Notes: generated from the letters alone by a model not told the origin. 64,000 nucleotides of DNA from WHTX01 sp038255145 (GCA_038255145.1 JBBSLP010000011.1:31380-95379), one strand, 5' to 3'. Numbered from the stretch's first letter, positions 39,008-48,095 are shown. Numbers and translations are program-made.

Positions 39008-40159
39008 TCAGCGGGAGACGACGAAGACCCCCGACCGCAGCTTGGGCTCGAACCAGGTCGACTTGGGGGGCAGGGTGCGGCCGGCATCGGCTTCGGCCAT
39101 GAGCTGGGCCACCGTGGGCGGGTGCAGCACCAGGCCCACGCCGCCGCGCTGGTCGGCCAGCTGGGACAGGCGGGCCAGGTCCCGGTGCCCGGGCACGAAC
39201 TCCAGGCGCACGTCGGCGCGGGGATCGGCCACCCCCAGGCGGGCGGCGAGCACATCCTCGTCCACGGCGACGACGTCGAGACGTCGACCATGGCCGGTGT
39301 CGAGAGCAAGCTCCCACCACCGGCCCCCGCCGTACAACAGGGCCTGCCCGGGCCGGTGGGGGAGGTGGGGGCCATCGCCGGCGATGCCACCCAGGGCCTC
39401 GGCCAACTCGGGCGGTGTGAGGGGGAGGGGGCCGCCGACGACCCGGTGGTAGGCCAACAGGCGGAGCTGGTCGCTGGGGACCAGGGCCCCGAGGAAGGCG
39501 TCGTGGCCGACGCGCACCGTGGCCGCCACCCGGTGGTGACCGTCGACGATGTAGGCGGCGCCGACCCCGGCCAAGGCCCCGACCAGGGCCGGTTGCACGG
39601 CCTCGGACACGACCCACACCGTCTGGGACACGCCGTCGGGGGAGACGAAGTCGACCACGGGGGCCTCGGCACGGGCCGCAGCCACCAGCTCGTCGACGGC
39701 CGGGCTGGGTCGGTAGGCCAGTCCCACCGGGCTCGAGCTCATGGCCAGGCGTTCGAGGTGGCGGGCCAGCTCGTCCTCCTTGGCCGTGCGGGTGCGTTCG
39801 TGGGGCCGCACCTGGCCGCTCGTCACCGCACTGGTGGGCAGGTCGCCCACGACGGCGATCTGCTCGTGATCGGCGGTGCGCAGTCGGTAGAGGAACAGCC
39901 GGGGTGGCCGGGCGACGGCGCCGTAGCGTCCGGTCGACACCAGCCGTCCCAGGGCGGCGGCGGCGGCGTCCAACACGGCGGCTGGGGCCAGGCCGGGGTC
40001 ATCGGCGGGGGAGCGGACCACGTTGAAGAAGCTGTCGGGGTCGCCGTCCGCCAGCTGGCGCCGCTCGGCCGCCGACAGGGCGTCGTAGGCCGGGCCCACC
40101 ACCCGGGCCGCCCACGCGCCGTCGACGACCCGGGCGGCACAGGGCAGGAGGGCGACCAC
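39008..40159 (-). CDS. DUF1015-family protein
   Basis: A 383-residue protein of the DUF1015 family. The family core is visible as FNVVRSPADDP, FLYRLRTADHEQ, VRPHERTRTAKEDELARH and the hallmark AYIVDGHHRVAA (about 210-221). Some relatives have been reported to act as ATP-dependent kinases of small molecules such as serine, but the reaction of this member is unknown. The GTG start lies six bases after a TACCGT hexamer and lacks a Shine-Dalgarno, suggesting a leaderless mRNA. Confidence 0.85.
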   Translation of the reverse strand: MVALLPCAARVVDGAWAARVVGPAYDALSAAERRQLADGDPDSFFNVVRSPADDPGLAPAAVLDAAAAALGRLVSTGRYGAVARPPRLFLYRLRTADHEQIAVVGDLPTSAVTSGQVRPHERTRTAKEDELARHLERLAMSSSPVGLAYRPSPAVDELVAAARAEAPVVDFVSPDGVSQTVWVVSEAVQPALVGALAGVGAAYIVDGHHRVAATVRVGHDAFLGALVPSDQLRLLAYHRVVGGPLPLTPPELAEALGGIAGDGPHLPHRPGQALLYGGGRWWELALDTGHGRRLDVVAVDEDVLAARLGVADPRADVRLEFVPGHRDLARLSQLADQRGGVGLVLHPPTVAQLMAEADAGRTLPPKSTWFEPKLRSGVFVVSR

Positions 40160-40165
40160 CGGGCG

Positions 40166-40171
40166 ACGGTA
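40166..40171 (-). promoter_or_regulatory. -10 element of the DUF1015 gene (leaderless type)
   Basis: TACCGT on the minus strand, six bases before the GTG start at 40159. Transcription would begin at about the start codon. No ribosome site is visible. Confidence 0.45.
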
Positions 40172-40206
40172 GCGGCCGCACCGACGGAGGCCCCGGCGAG
40201 CTGATC

Positions 40207-40212
40207 TAGGGT
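40207..40212 (+). promoter_or_regulatory. Possible -10 element of the acetyl-CoA synthetase gene
   Basis: TAGGGT, 45 bases before the preferred GTG start, within the divergent DUF1015/acs gap. A -35 is not clear. Confidence 0.3.
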
Positions 40213-40257
40213 GGCGCCGCTGCGATCTTGCGGCTGTCCACCGACTGGGGGTTCGTT

Positions 40258-42255
40258 GTGGCCGATCCGGAGCCGACCATCTCGGAGTTCCTCATCGAGG
40301 AGCGGACCTTCCCTCCGCCCCCCGAGTTCGTGGCCCGGGCCCTCGTCACCGACCGGTCGATGTGGGACGAGGCCGACGCCGACTACGAGGCGTTCTGGGC
40401 CCGCCAGGCCCGTGAGCTGCTGACGTGGGACCAGGACTTCACCACCACGCTCGAGTGGGACCTGCCCTTCGCCAAGTGGTTCATCGGCGGCAAGCTCAAC
40501 GTCTCCTACAACTGCCTCGACCGCCACGTCGAGGCCGGCCGGGGCGACAAGGTGGCCTTCCACTGGGAGGGCGAGCCCGGTGACACCCGCACCATCACCT
40601 ACGGCGAGCTGCTGGCCGACGTCGAGCGCTTCGCCAACGTGCTCAAGGGCTTCGGGCTGCAGACCGGGGACCGGGTGGCCATCTACATGCCCATGATCCC
40701 CGAGCTGCCCGTGGCCATGCTCGCCTGCACCCGCATCGGGGTGGCCCACTCGGTCATCTTCGGCGGGTTCAGCCCCGACTCCATCGTCGACCGCTGCAAC
40801 GACGCCGAGGCCAAGCTCATCATCACCGCCGACGCCGGCTACCGGCGGGGGACGCCGTCACCGCTCAAGGTGAACGTCGATGCCGCCCTGCCCAGCTGCA
40901 CCTCGGTGGAGAAGGTGGTCGTGGTCGACCGCTGCGGCACCGAGGTCACCATGGAACCGGGCCGCGACGTGTGGTGGCACGAGGCCATGGACGCGGCCGA
41001 GCTGTCGTGCCCGCCCGAGCCCCTCGACAGCGAGCAGCTGCTGTACCTGCTCTACACGTCGGGGACCACGGCCAAGCCCAAGGGCATCATGCACACCACG
41101 GGCGGCTACCTGACCCAGGTCGCCTTCAGCCACAAGTACGTCTTCGACCTGCACCCCGACGAGGACGTCTACTGGTGCGCGGCGGACATCGGTTGGGTGA
41201 CCGGCCACAGCTACATCGTCTACGGGCCCCTCACCAACGGGGCCACGTCCGTGCTCTACGAGGGCACGCCCGACACCCCCCGTCCCGAGAACCGCGAGGG
41301 TGCGCCCGCGGCGTGGGCCAAGGACCGGCTGTGGGACATCGCCGAGCGCTACGGCGTGACCCAGCTGTACACGGCCCCCACCGCCATCCGCACCTTCATG
41401 AAGTGGGGGGCGCAGTGGCCCGAGGGCCACGACCTGTCCACCCTGCGGGTGCTGGGGACGGTGGGCGAGCCCATCAACCCCGAGGCGTGGATGTGGTACC
41501 ACGAGCACATCGGCGGCGAGCGCTGCCCCATCGTGGACACCTGGTGGCAGACCGAGACCGGTGGCCACATGATCACCCCCTTCCCCGGCGTGACCACCAC
41601 CAAGCCCGGCTCCGCCACCCAGGCCATCCCCGGCGTGTTCATGGAGCTGGTCGACGACGCCGGCAACCCCGTGCCCAAGGGTGGAGGCTACCTGACCATC
41701 ACCCGCCCCTGGCCGGGCATGTTGCGGGGCATCTGGGGGGCGCCCGAGCGCTACCGCGACACCTACTGGAGCCGCTTCGAGGGTCGATACTTCGCCGGTG
41801 ACGGGGCCAAGCTCGACGACGAGGGCTACCTGTGGCTGCTGGGGCGGGTGGACGACGTCATGAACGTGTCCGGCCACCGCATCTCCACGGCCGAGGTCGA
41901 ATCCGCCCTGGTCGACCACCCCGCGGTGGCCGAGGCCGCGGTGGTGGGGGCCAACGACGCCATCACCGGTCAGGCCATCATCGGCTACGTCATCCTCCGG
42001 GGCGGCAACGAGCCGTCCGAGGCTCTGGGCGAGGAGATCCGCCGCCACGTGTCGACCAAGCTCGGACCCATCGCCCGGCCCAAGACCGTGGTGCTGGTGC
42101 CCGACCTGCCCAAGACCCGCTCGGGCAAGATCATGCGCCGCCTGCTGCGCGACGTGGCCGAGGGCCGGGTGCTGGGCGACACCACCACCCTGGCCGACCC
42201 CGGTGTGGTCGAGGAGATCCGCAAGCGGGCCGACGAATCGCCCACCGAGGAGTGA
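40258..42255 (+). CDS. acs: Acetyl-CoA synthetase (AMP-forming)
   Basis: A 665-residue acyl-adenylate enzyme that makes acetyl-CoA from acetate, ATP and CoA. Motifs in order: the AMP-binding P-loop YTSGTTAKPKGIMH, DIGWVTGHSYIVYGPL, DTWWQTETGGHMI (acetate pocket), GRVDDVMNVSGHRI and the C-terminal PKTRSGKIMRR, whose Lys is the site of regulatory acetylation in the family. The GTG at 40258 is preferred over a TTG at 40228 because it gives the usual length; a GGGGG stretch lies upstream. Single-gene unit divergent from the DUF1015 gene. Confidence 0.94.
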   Translation: MADPEPTISEFLIEERTFPPPPEFVARALVTDRSMWDEADADYEAFWARQARELLTWDQDFTTTLEWDLPFAKWFIGGKLNVSYNCLDRHVEAGRGDKVAFHWEGEPGDTRTITYGELLADVERFANVLKGFGLQTGDRVAIYMPMIPELPVAMLACTRIGVAHSVIFGGFSPDSIVDRCNDAEAKLIITADAGYRRGTPSPLKVNVDAALPSCTSVEKVVVVDRCGTEVTMEPGRDVWWHEAMDAAELSCPPEPLDSEQLLYLLYTSGTTAKPKGIMHTTGGYLTQVAFSHKYVFDLHPDEDVYWCAADIGWVTGHSYIVYGPLTNGATSVLYEGTPDTPRPENREGAPAAWAKDRLWDIAERYGVTQLYTAPTAIRTFMKWGAQWPEGHDLSTLRVLGTVGEPINPEAWMWYHEHIGGERCPIVDTWWQTETGGHMITPFPGVTTTKPGSATQAIPGVFMELVDDAGNPVPKGGGYLTITRPWPGMLRGIWGAPERYRDTYWSRFEGRYFAGDGAKLDDEGYLWLLGRVDDVMNVSGHRISTAEVESALVDHPAVAEAAVVGANDAITGQAIIGYVILRGGNEPSEALGEEIRRHVSTKLGPIARPKTVVLVPDLPKTRSGKIMRRLLRDVAEGRVLGDTTTLADPGVVEEIRKRADESPTEE

Positions 42256-42394
42256 TCTCCCACCGAGGAATGAGCCCGGGGGAGTAGCGGCTCACCAGCG
42301 CTTTCGCGGTGCTTTCGCGATCGGGTGGTTCGATCGACGCAGACGGAACACCGCCTGGTCGGCGGTTGTTGTGACCGTCGGGAGAGTGATGACC

Positions 42395-43246
42395 ATGCGC
42401 AACGCGCTCAAGACAACCGTGCTCCTCGCCGCCCTCGGCGGCCTCATGATGGCCGTCGGCTCGTTCTTCGGGCAGGGCGGCCTCACCATCGGCTTCATCT
42501 TCGCCGTGGTCACCGTGGGTGGCTCGTACTGGTTCAGCGACAAGCTGGCCCTGCGTTCCGCCGGTGCCCAGGAGGTGACCGAGGCCCAGTTCCCCCAGTA
42601 CCACGCCATCATGGCTGACCTCACGCAGCGGGCCGACATCCCCATGCCCAGGCTCTACATCAGCCCGAGCCCCCAGCCCAACGCCTTCGCCACGGGGCGC
42701 AACCCGGCCCACGCCGCCGTGTGCGTGAACCAGGGGATCCTGAACATCCTCACCTGGGACGAGCTGCGCGGGGTGCTGGCCCACGAGATCTCCCACGTGC
42801 GCAACCGCGACATCCTCATCGGCTCGGTGGCCGCAGCCGTGGCCATGGTCATCACCTTCGCCGCCCGCATGGCCATGTGGGGGGCGCTGTTCGGTGGTGG
42901 CGGCCGGGGCAACGACCGCGACGGCGGCAACGCCCTGGGTGCCCTGGCCATGGTCATCTTGGCCCCCATCGCTGCGACCATGATGCAGCTGGCCCTGTCC
43001 CGCAACCGTGAGTACTCGGCCGACGCCTCGGGGGCCGCGCTCATTGGTGACGGCGAGCCCCTGGCCCGGGCCCTCGAGAAGCTCGAGGTCGGCGTGGCCC
43101 GCATGCCCGTGGACATGGCCCCGGCCCAGGCCCAGGCGTACATCGCCAACCCCCTGTCCACCAAGGTGGCCTTCGCCAAGCTGTGGTCGACCCACCCGCC
43201 CATGGACGAACGGGTGCGCCGTCTGCGTGAGGGCGCCTGGGTGTGA
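42395..43246 (+). CDS. htpX: Zinc metalloprotease HtpX homologue
   Basis: A 283-residue membrane protease of family M48B involved in membrane protein quality control. Two N-terminal helices (about 5-45), the zinc motif HEISH (130-134) with catalytic Glu131, two further helices (about 143-160 and 183-203) and the third ligand region NREYSADASG are visible. The ATG at 42395 is chosen because GGAGAG sits eight bases upstream; an ATG six bases earlier is too close to it. A 139-base gap precedes it. Confidence 0.92.
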   Translation: MRNALKTTVLLAALGGLMMAVGSFFGQGGLTIGFIFAVVTVGGSYWFSDKLALRSAGAQEVTEAQFPQYHAIMADLTQRADIPMPRLYISPSPQPNAFATGRNPAHAAVCVNQGILNILTWDELRGVLAHEISHVRNRDILIGSVAAAVAMVITFAARMAMWGALFGGGGRGNDRDGGNALGALAMVILAPIAATMMQLALSRNREYSADASGAALIGDGEPLARALEKLEVGVARMPVDMAPAQAQAYIANPLSTKVAFAKLWSTHPPMDERVRRLREGAWV

Positions 43247-43294
43247 CCTCCCCACCCCTGACCAGCCAGCTCTGATCCCGCCGGTCCACGGGGC

Positions 43295-43300
43295 TAACGT
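43295..43300 (+). promoter_or_regulatory. -10 element of the Nudix gene (leaderless type)
   Basis: TAACGT, six bases before the GTG start at 43307, with no Shine-Dalgarno between. This spacing predicts a transcript starting at the start codon. Confidence 0.45.
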
Positions 43301-43306
43301 CAGCCG

Positions 43307-44029
43307 GTGCGCTACGACGACGACCTGCGGCGGCAGTTGGGGAACCACCTGGCCGCCCACCCTGTGCTCGAGCTGCCGCTCGAGGGGCGGCGGCAGGCCG
43401 CGGTGGCCATCGTGGTCGTCGACAGCGACGCCGAGCTCCACGGCGACGACCTGTCGCCGGCCCTGCCCGAGCGCCTGGCCGAGATCCCCGGCCAGCACGA
43501 CCCCGCCGTGCTCACCGGCAGCGTGGCCGGGACCGCCGGCGGTCCCGCCGTGCTGTTGACCCGACGAGCGCCCCGACTCAACGCCCACGGTGGGCAGTGG
43601 GCGCTGCCCGGCGGTCGTGTCGACCTCGGCGAGACGCCGCTCGACGCGGCCCGCCGCGAGCTGCACGAGGAGCTGGGCCTGGACCTGGGCGAGGACGTGC
43701 TGCTCGGTCGTCTCGACGACTACCCGACCCGTTCGGGCTACGTGATCTGCCCCTTCGTTTTCTGGGGTGGCGCCGATCCCGACCTCGACCCCAACCCCAC
43801 CGAGGTGGCGTCCGTCCACCGCATCGCCCTGCGCGAGCTCTGCCGCCCCGATTCCCCCCGCTTCCTGGCCATCCCCGAGAGCGAGCGGCCCGTGGTGCAG
43901 CTGCCCATCGGCGGGGACCTCATCCATGCCCCCACCGGGGCCGTGCTCTACCAGTTCCGTCGGGTGGCCGTGGAGGGCACCCTCGAGCGGGTGGCCCACC
44001 TCGAGCAGCCCGTGTTCGCCTGGCGCTGA
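43307..44029 (+). CDS. Nudix hydrolase, CoA-pyrophosphatase-like
   Basis: A 240-residue protein. The Nudix box runs GGRVDLGETPLDAARRELHE then ELGLD (about residues 101-125) with all metal-binding Glu residues. WALPGGRVDLGE preceded by LLTRRAPRLNAHGGQ resembles the NudL/Nudt7 CoA-diphosphatase group, though the exact UPF0035 signature is not complete. The start is a leaderless-type GTG. It converges on the YajQ-family gene. Confidence 0.85.
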   Translation: MRYDDDLRRQLGNHLAAHPVLELPLEGRRQAAVAIVVVDSDAELHGDDLSPALPERLAEIPGQHDPAVLTGSVAGTAGGPAVLLTRRAPRLNAHGGQWALPGGRVDLGETPLDAARRELHEELGLDLGEDVLLGRLDDYPTRSGYVICPFVFWGGADPDLDPNPTEVASVHRIALRELCRPDSPRFLAIPESERPVVQLPIGGDLIHAPTGAVLYQFRRVAVEGTLERVAHLEQPVFAWR

Positions 44030-44052
44030 CCGCTGCTCCCGGCGGCTGACGC

Positions 44053-44541
44053 TCAGTCCCGGAAGTTGATGAACTGCAGGGGGATGCCGTGGTCGCCGTC
44101 GCGCAGGTGGGCGATGACGGACTGGAGCTCGTCGCGCTTCTTGCCCGTGACCCGGACCTGCTCGCCCTGGGTCTGGCTCTGCACCCCCTTGAGGCCCAGC
44201 TCCTTGATGGCCTTGTTGATGCCCTTGGCCTTGTCCGAGGAGATGCCCGCCTGCAGGGTCACCTTCTGGCGGGCCCGGGCCCCGGATGCCTCCTCGACCT
44301 TGCCGTAGTCGAGGATCTTGAGGGACACCTTGCGCTTGACCAGCTTCTCCTCGAGGAGCAGGCGCAGGGCGGCCAGGCGGTCCTCCGACGAGCTGTTGAG
44401 GGTGAGGGCCATGTCGTCGAGGTCGAGGGTCGTGTCGGTGCCCTTGAAGTCGTAGCGGGTGGTGACGTCGCGGCGGGCCTGGTCCACCGCGTTGCGCACC
44501 TCCTGCATGTCGATCTCGGAGACGACGTCGAAGCTCGGCAT
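44053..44541 (-). CDS. YajQ-family (DUF520) nucleotide-binding protein
   Basis: A 162-residue protein of the usual family length. PSFDVVSEIDMQEVRNAVDQ at the N-terminus, TRYDFKGTDT, GLKGVQSQTQGEQVRVTGKK and the C-terminal PLQFINFRD are the family hallmarks. Relatives bind cyclic di-GMP or RNA; the function in actinobacteria is not settled. The ATG at 44541 lies seven bases after a TAGGTT hexamer, with no ribosome site. Confidence 0.92.
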   Translation of the reverse strand: MPSFDVVSEIDMQEVRNAVDQARRDVTTRYDFKGTDTTLDLDDMALTLNSSSEDRLAALRLLLEEKLVKRKVSLKILDYGKVEEASGARARQKVTLQAGISSDKAKGINKAIKELGLKGVQSQTQGEQVRVTGKKRDELQSVIAHLRDGDHGIPLQFINFRD

Positions 44542-44548
44542 GGAGCCG

Positions 44549-44554
44549 AACCTA
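44549..44554 (-). promoter_or_regulatory. -10 element of the yajQ-family gene (leaderless type)
   Basis: TAGGTT on the minus strand, seven bases before the ATG at 44541. It predicts a leaderless mRNA. Confidence 0.45.
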
Positions 44555-44610
44555 GCAAGGCCCGGCACCCCGCCCGAGCCCCGCGGCCCGGCCTCGCAAC
44601 CCCGATCGCC

Positions 44611-44641
44611 TTGGGGATCGGAGGGCTGGTGACGCTATGCT
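44611..44641 (+). promoter_or_regulatory. Possible promoter of tRNA-Tyr
   Basis: TTGGGG (44611-44616), a 19-base spacer and TATGCT (44636-44641), ending 12 bases before the mature tRNA 5' end. The tRNA-Thr gene has the same -35 hexamer and spacing. Confidence 0.4.
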
Positions 44642-44653
44642 CTGACCCCGCTG

Positions 44654-44739
44654 GGGTCGGTGCCCGAGTGGCCAAAGGGAGCAGGCTGTAAACCTGCCGG
44701 CTCACGCCTACGGAGGTTCAAATCCTTCCCGGCCCACCA
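44654..44739 (+). tRNA. tRNA-Tyr (anticodon GTA)
   Basis: An 86-base class II tRNA. The acceptor GGGTCGG pairs with CCGGCCC, the anticodon loop is CTGTAAA (GTA), the long variable arm is GGCTCACGCCTACG and the T loop is GTTCAAATC. The CCA end is encoded (44737-44739), unlike the Thr, Met and Trp tRNAs in this window. Confidence 0.93.
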
Positions 44740-44804
44740 GCGCACCCCAGGTCCATGGACCCGGGTGTCGGGTTGCAGCAGGTCGTGCGGGATGGGTTCA
44801 GGCC

Positions 44805-46517
44805 CTACCCGCCGGCCTGGCTGCCGCGTCCGGGCGGGGTGGGCACGATCTTGCCCGGGTTGAGGTTGTGCCCGGGGTCGATGGCTTCGAACAGGCCGCT
44901 GATCAGGGCCACGCCGGCCCGTGAGATGTCCTCCGCCAACCACCTCGCGTGCTCCACGCCCACGGCGTGGTGGTGGGACAGGGTGCCGCCGTGGTCCACG
45001 AAGGCCTGCTGGATGGCCGACTTCACGGTGTCGTACTGGTCCAGGGGGTCGCGGCCCACCCCAGGCTCGAAGGCGAAGGTGAAGTAGAGGCACGCACCCG
45101 AGTGGTACGAGTGCGAGAGGTGGCACATCAACCAGCCCCGCACACCGATCTCGTCGAAGGCCTGCCGGGCGGCCGCCTGGACCCCGCGGTACAGGGGCAC
45201 CAGGGCCGACCACGCCGCCGCCGTCTCCGACACGTCGGCCAGGCCACCCCGGTCGAGCAGGAAGTCCCGGATGTAGGGGGTGTCGAACTTCTTCTGGTCG
45301 TAGAGCTGACCGGGACCGGCGCCGATGCCGATGCCGCCGTGCTCGGACACGATGCGGCCCACCAGCTTGCGCTGGGCCTTGACGTGGGCCGGCGAACCCT
45401 CGAAGCCGATGAAGGACAGGCAGAGCTGGCCCAGGTCGTAGTGCCGACGACGACGAAGGTAGGTCATCATCGCCCTGGACGTCAGCCGCGACACCAGCTT
45501 GGAGCGGCGGCGGGTGGCGAAGGAGAACGCGGTCTCGTTGGCGTCCGAGATGCGGGTGACCGAGGGTCGGGCCTCACTGGCGGCGATGGCGGTCATGGCC
45601 GCCACCCCCTGCTCCCACCCCGGGAACAGGTAGCCGAGGATGGTGCGCTCCTCGGGCACCCGGTGCACCGCAACCGTGGCCTCGGTGATGATGCCCAGCC
45701 GGCCCTCGCTGCCCAGCACCACCTCACGCACGCTGGGTCCCGTCGACGTGCTGGGCACGGCCGGGGTGACCAGCACCCCCGCCGGGGTGACGACGCGCAC
45801 GGCCCGGGTGATGTCGGCGATGTCGCCGTAGCGGTCCGACTGCATGCCCGAGGACCGGGTGGCGATCCAGCCCCCCAGGGTCGAGTGGGTGAAGCTGTCG
45901 GGGAAGTGGCCCAGCGTCCACCCCCGCCCGCCGAGCTGGGCCTCGATGCGCGGCCCCAGGGCCCCGGCCTGGATGCGGGCCAGGCCGGAGATCTCGTCGA
46001 TGTGGACCACGGCGTCCATGCGTCCCAGGTCGACCGACAGCACGGTGCGGACCTCACCCCGGGGCGGCTCCAGGCTGCCCACGATGTTGGTGCCCCCGCC
46101 GAAGGGGATGACCACGGCGTCGGCATCGAGGGCCAGTCGCAGCACGGCCACGACCTCGTCCTCGCCACCGGGGTACAGGACCAGGTCGGGCAGGCGGCCC
46201 AGGTCGCCGCGGCGGATGCGGACCAGGTCGCGCAGGCTCTTGCCGTAGGTGTGCACGACCCGGTCCCTCGTGTCGTCGACCACGTGGTCGGGGCCCAGCA
46301 CCTCGACCAGGGCGGCCCGCAGGTCGGAGGTGACCACGGGCTCGGCGATGTCGAGGGCGGCAAAGTCGAGGATGGGGGCGGGCTCGCGATCGAGGTCGAT
46401 CCCCACCCGCTCCCGGGCGAAGGGGGCCAAGGACGGTTTGTCGTCGTGGCTGAAGGCGATGTGCTCCTCACCCCAGCCCCACCACTTCATGTGTCGGACC
46501 GGCTCGTCCACCGTCAT
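44805..46517 (-). CDS. FAD-dependent oxidase/transferase resembling alkyl-dihydroxyacetonephosphate synthase
   Basis: A 570-residue flavoprotein of the VAO/PCMH family. The start MTVDEPVRHMKWWGWG follows GAGGAGACG; MKWxGWG is typical of the AGPS group. The FAD-binding region includes PFGGGTNIVGSLEPP and HFPDSFTHSTLGGWIATRSSG. Near residue 510 it has LSHHHAVG, the triple-His active-site motif that in AGPS exchanges the acyl for an alkyl group in ether-lipid synthesis. The sequence thus suggests ether-lipid formation, but bacterial relatives of unknown substrate exist. Confidence 0.85.
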   Translation of the reverse strand: MTVDEPVRHMKWWGWGEEHIAFSHDDKPSLAPFARERVGIDLDREPAPILDFAALDIAEPVVTSDLRAALVEVLGPDHVVDDTRDRVVHTYGKSLRDLVRIRRGDLGRLPDLVLYPGGEDEVVAVLRLALDADAVVIPFGGGTNIVGSLEPPRGEVRTVLSVDLGRMDAVVHIDEISGLARIQAGALGPRIEAQLGGRGWTLGHFPDSFTHSTLGGWIATRSSGMQSDRYGDIADITRAVRVVTPAGVLVTPAVPSTSTGPSVREVVLGSEGRLGIITEATVAVHRVPEERTILGYLFPGWEQGVAAMTAIAASEARPSVTRISDANETAFSFATRRRSKLVSRLTSRAMMTYLRRRRHYDLGQLCLSFIGFEGSPAHVKAQRKLVGRIVSEHGGIGIGAGPGQLYDQKKFDTPYIRDFLLDRGGLADVSETAAAWSALVPLYRGVQAAARQAFDEIGVRGWLMCHLSHSYHSGACLYFTFAFEPGVGRDPLDQYDTVKSAIQQAFVDHGGTLSHHHAVGVEHARWLAEDISRAGVALISGLFEAIDPGHNLNPGKIVPTPPGRGSQAGG

Positions 46518-46590
46518 CGTCTCCTCGGGTCGTGTTCGGCCCCGGTCGTGCCCACCGTGGCGGCAGGTCGGACGGCCGGTCGGGTCGGGG

Positions 46591-47541
46591 TCATGTCCCG
46601 GCCAGTTGCGCCACCACCGGGGCCAGGTCGTCGAGGGCATCGAGGGCCACGCCGATGGCGCTGATGCCGAAGCGCTCGCGTCGTTCCAACAGGGTCTCCG
46701 CGATCTGGCCCGGGGAGCCGCACAGGGCGTGGGGGGTGGCCAGAGCCTGGGCGGTGGTGAGGCCGAAGCCCGCGGCCAGGTCGGCGGCCACGCGCTGGCG
46801 ATCCTCGGTCACCACCACCAGGTGCACCCTGACCTGCAGCTCGAGGTCGTCCCAGCGGGTCCCCGCCGCATCGCGGACCCAGTGCACCTTCTCGTCGGTG
46901 GCCTCGGTGGTGGCATCCGCTCCCGCCGAGGCGTCGATGACGCCCTTGTCCATCTTCACGTTCAACCCGACGACGTCGGCCTGCTGGGCGGCCAGGGTGA
47001 GCAGACGCCGGCCTCCTCCACCCACCAGGAGCGGGGGATGGGGTCGCTGCAGCGGCTTCGGCGTCCCCGGCAGGCCGTCGACCTGGTAGTACCGCCCCTC
47101 ATAGGTGCAGGGACCATCGGCGAACAGGCCTTTGATGACGCCGATGGCCTCGGCCAGACGCTCGATCCGCTGCCCGGGCGGGTCGAGGGGGATGCCGGCC
47201 CGCCGGTAGTCCGACAGCATCCAGCCGGCACCGAGGCCCAACTCCAGGCGGCCGCCCGAGAGCACGTCGAGGGTGGCGGCCTCCTTGGCCAGGACCACGG
47301 GGTGGCGGTAGTCGTTGCAGAACACCATGGCCCCGAGCCGCAACGTGGTCGTGGCCGACGCCGCGGCCATGAGCGAGGCGATGGGGGCCACCTGCTCGTC
47401 GAGGTGGTCCGACACCGTCAACGTCGAGTAGCCCAGGTCCTGGCACCGTCGGGCCAGCTCGGCCCACGAGGCGGCGTCGACGACGGGGGGTGAGGAGCAC
47501 TGCACCAGGAAGCGGAACGGGCGTGCGGAGGGGCCGGGCAC
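46591..47541 (-). CDS. Luciferase-like, probably F420-dependent oxidoreductase
   Basis: A 316-residue TIM-barrel protein of the bacterial-luciferase family. HPVVLAKEAATLDVLSGGRL and LGLGAGWMLSDYRRAGIPLD are the typical core, and HPPLLVGGGGRRLLTLAA follows. The group uses F420 or FMN; the actinobacterial setting favours F420. The GTG start lies eight bases after TACGGT without a ribosome site. Substrate unknown. Confidence 0.85.
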   Translation of the reverse strand: MPGPSARPFRFLVQCSSPPVVDAASWAELARRCQDLGYSTLTVSDHLDEQVAPIASLMAAASATTTLRLGAMVFCNDYRHPVVLAKEAATLDVLSGGRLELGLGAGWMLSDYRRAGIPLDPPGQRIERLAEAIGVIKGLFADGPCTYEGRYYQVDGLPGTPKPLQRPHPPLLVGGGGRRLLTLAAQQADVVGLNVKMDKGVIDASAGADATTEATDEKVHWVRDAAGTRWDDLELQVRVHLVVVTEDRQRVAADLAAGFGLTTAQALATPHALCGSPGQIAETLLERRERFGISAIGVALDALDDLAPVVAQLAGT

Positions 47542-47549
47542 AGCCCGAC

Positions 47550-47555
47550 ACCGTA
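47550..47555 (-). promoter_or_regulatory. -10 element of the luciferase-like gene (leaderless type)
   Basis: TACGGT on the minus strand, eight bases before the GTG start at 47541; no Shine-Dalgarno. Confidence 0.4.
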
Positions 47556-47592
47556 GGCCGCAGCAGCGCCCCGGCGGTTCAGCCCCCGCGGT

Positions 47593-48087
47593 TCAGTGCA
47601 CCAGCAGTTCGAGGAGCTCGATGTCGACCCAGCGACCGAACTTGCGCCCCACCTCGTGCTCGGTGCCCACGTGGACGAACCCCACGCTGCGGTGCAGGGC
47701 GAGCGAGGCGTCGTGGCCGGCGGCGATCCGAGCCATGACGGCGTGGAAGCCGTGTTCCCGTGCCACCCGCACCAGCTCGCCGAGCACGGCCTTGCCCACG
47801 CCCTTGCCCTGGTGGTCCCGACCGACGTACACCGAGTCCTCGACCGTCGTCCGGTAGCCGTCGCGGTCGCGCCACGGCGACAGCGATCCGAACCCGACGA
47901 CGTGGTCGTCCTCCACCGCCACCACCACGGCGTGGGCACCGCTACGGGCCGAGAGCCAGTTGCGCTGGGTCTCGGCGTCGCGGGGCAGGATGTCCATGGT
48001 GACGGTCGAGGTCTGGACCTCGACGTTGTAGATCCGTCGGATCGCCTCGCTGTCCTCCAACCGCGCCAGCCGAACCCCGACAGCCAC
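47593..48087 (-). CDS. GNAT-family N-acetyltransferase, phosphinothricin-acetyltransferase-like
   Basis: A 164-residue acetyltransferase. The acetyl-CoA loop reads VGRDHQGKGVGKAVLGEL (about 89-106). The opening RLARLEDSEAIRRIYN and ALHRSVGFVHVGTEHEVG near the end place it with the PAT/Pat-like subgroup, which acetylates small amines or methionine sulfoximine-like compounds. The actual substrate is unknown. A leaderless-type GTG start. Confidence 0.85.
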   Translation of the reverse strand: MAVGVRLARLEDSEAIRRIYNVEVQTSTVTMDILPRDAETQRNWLSARSGAHAVVVAVEDDHVVGFGSLSPWRDRDGYRTTVEDSVYVGRDHQGKGVGKAVLGELVRVAREHGFHAVMARIAAGHDASLALHRSVGFVHVGTEHEVGRKFGRWVDIELLELLVH

Positions 48088-48095
48088 GGAAGGTC

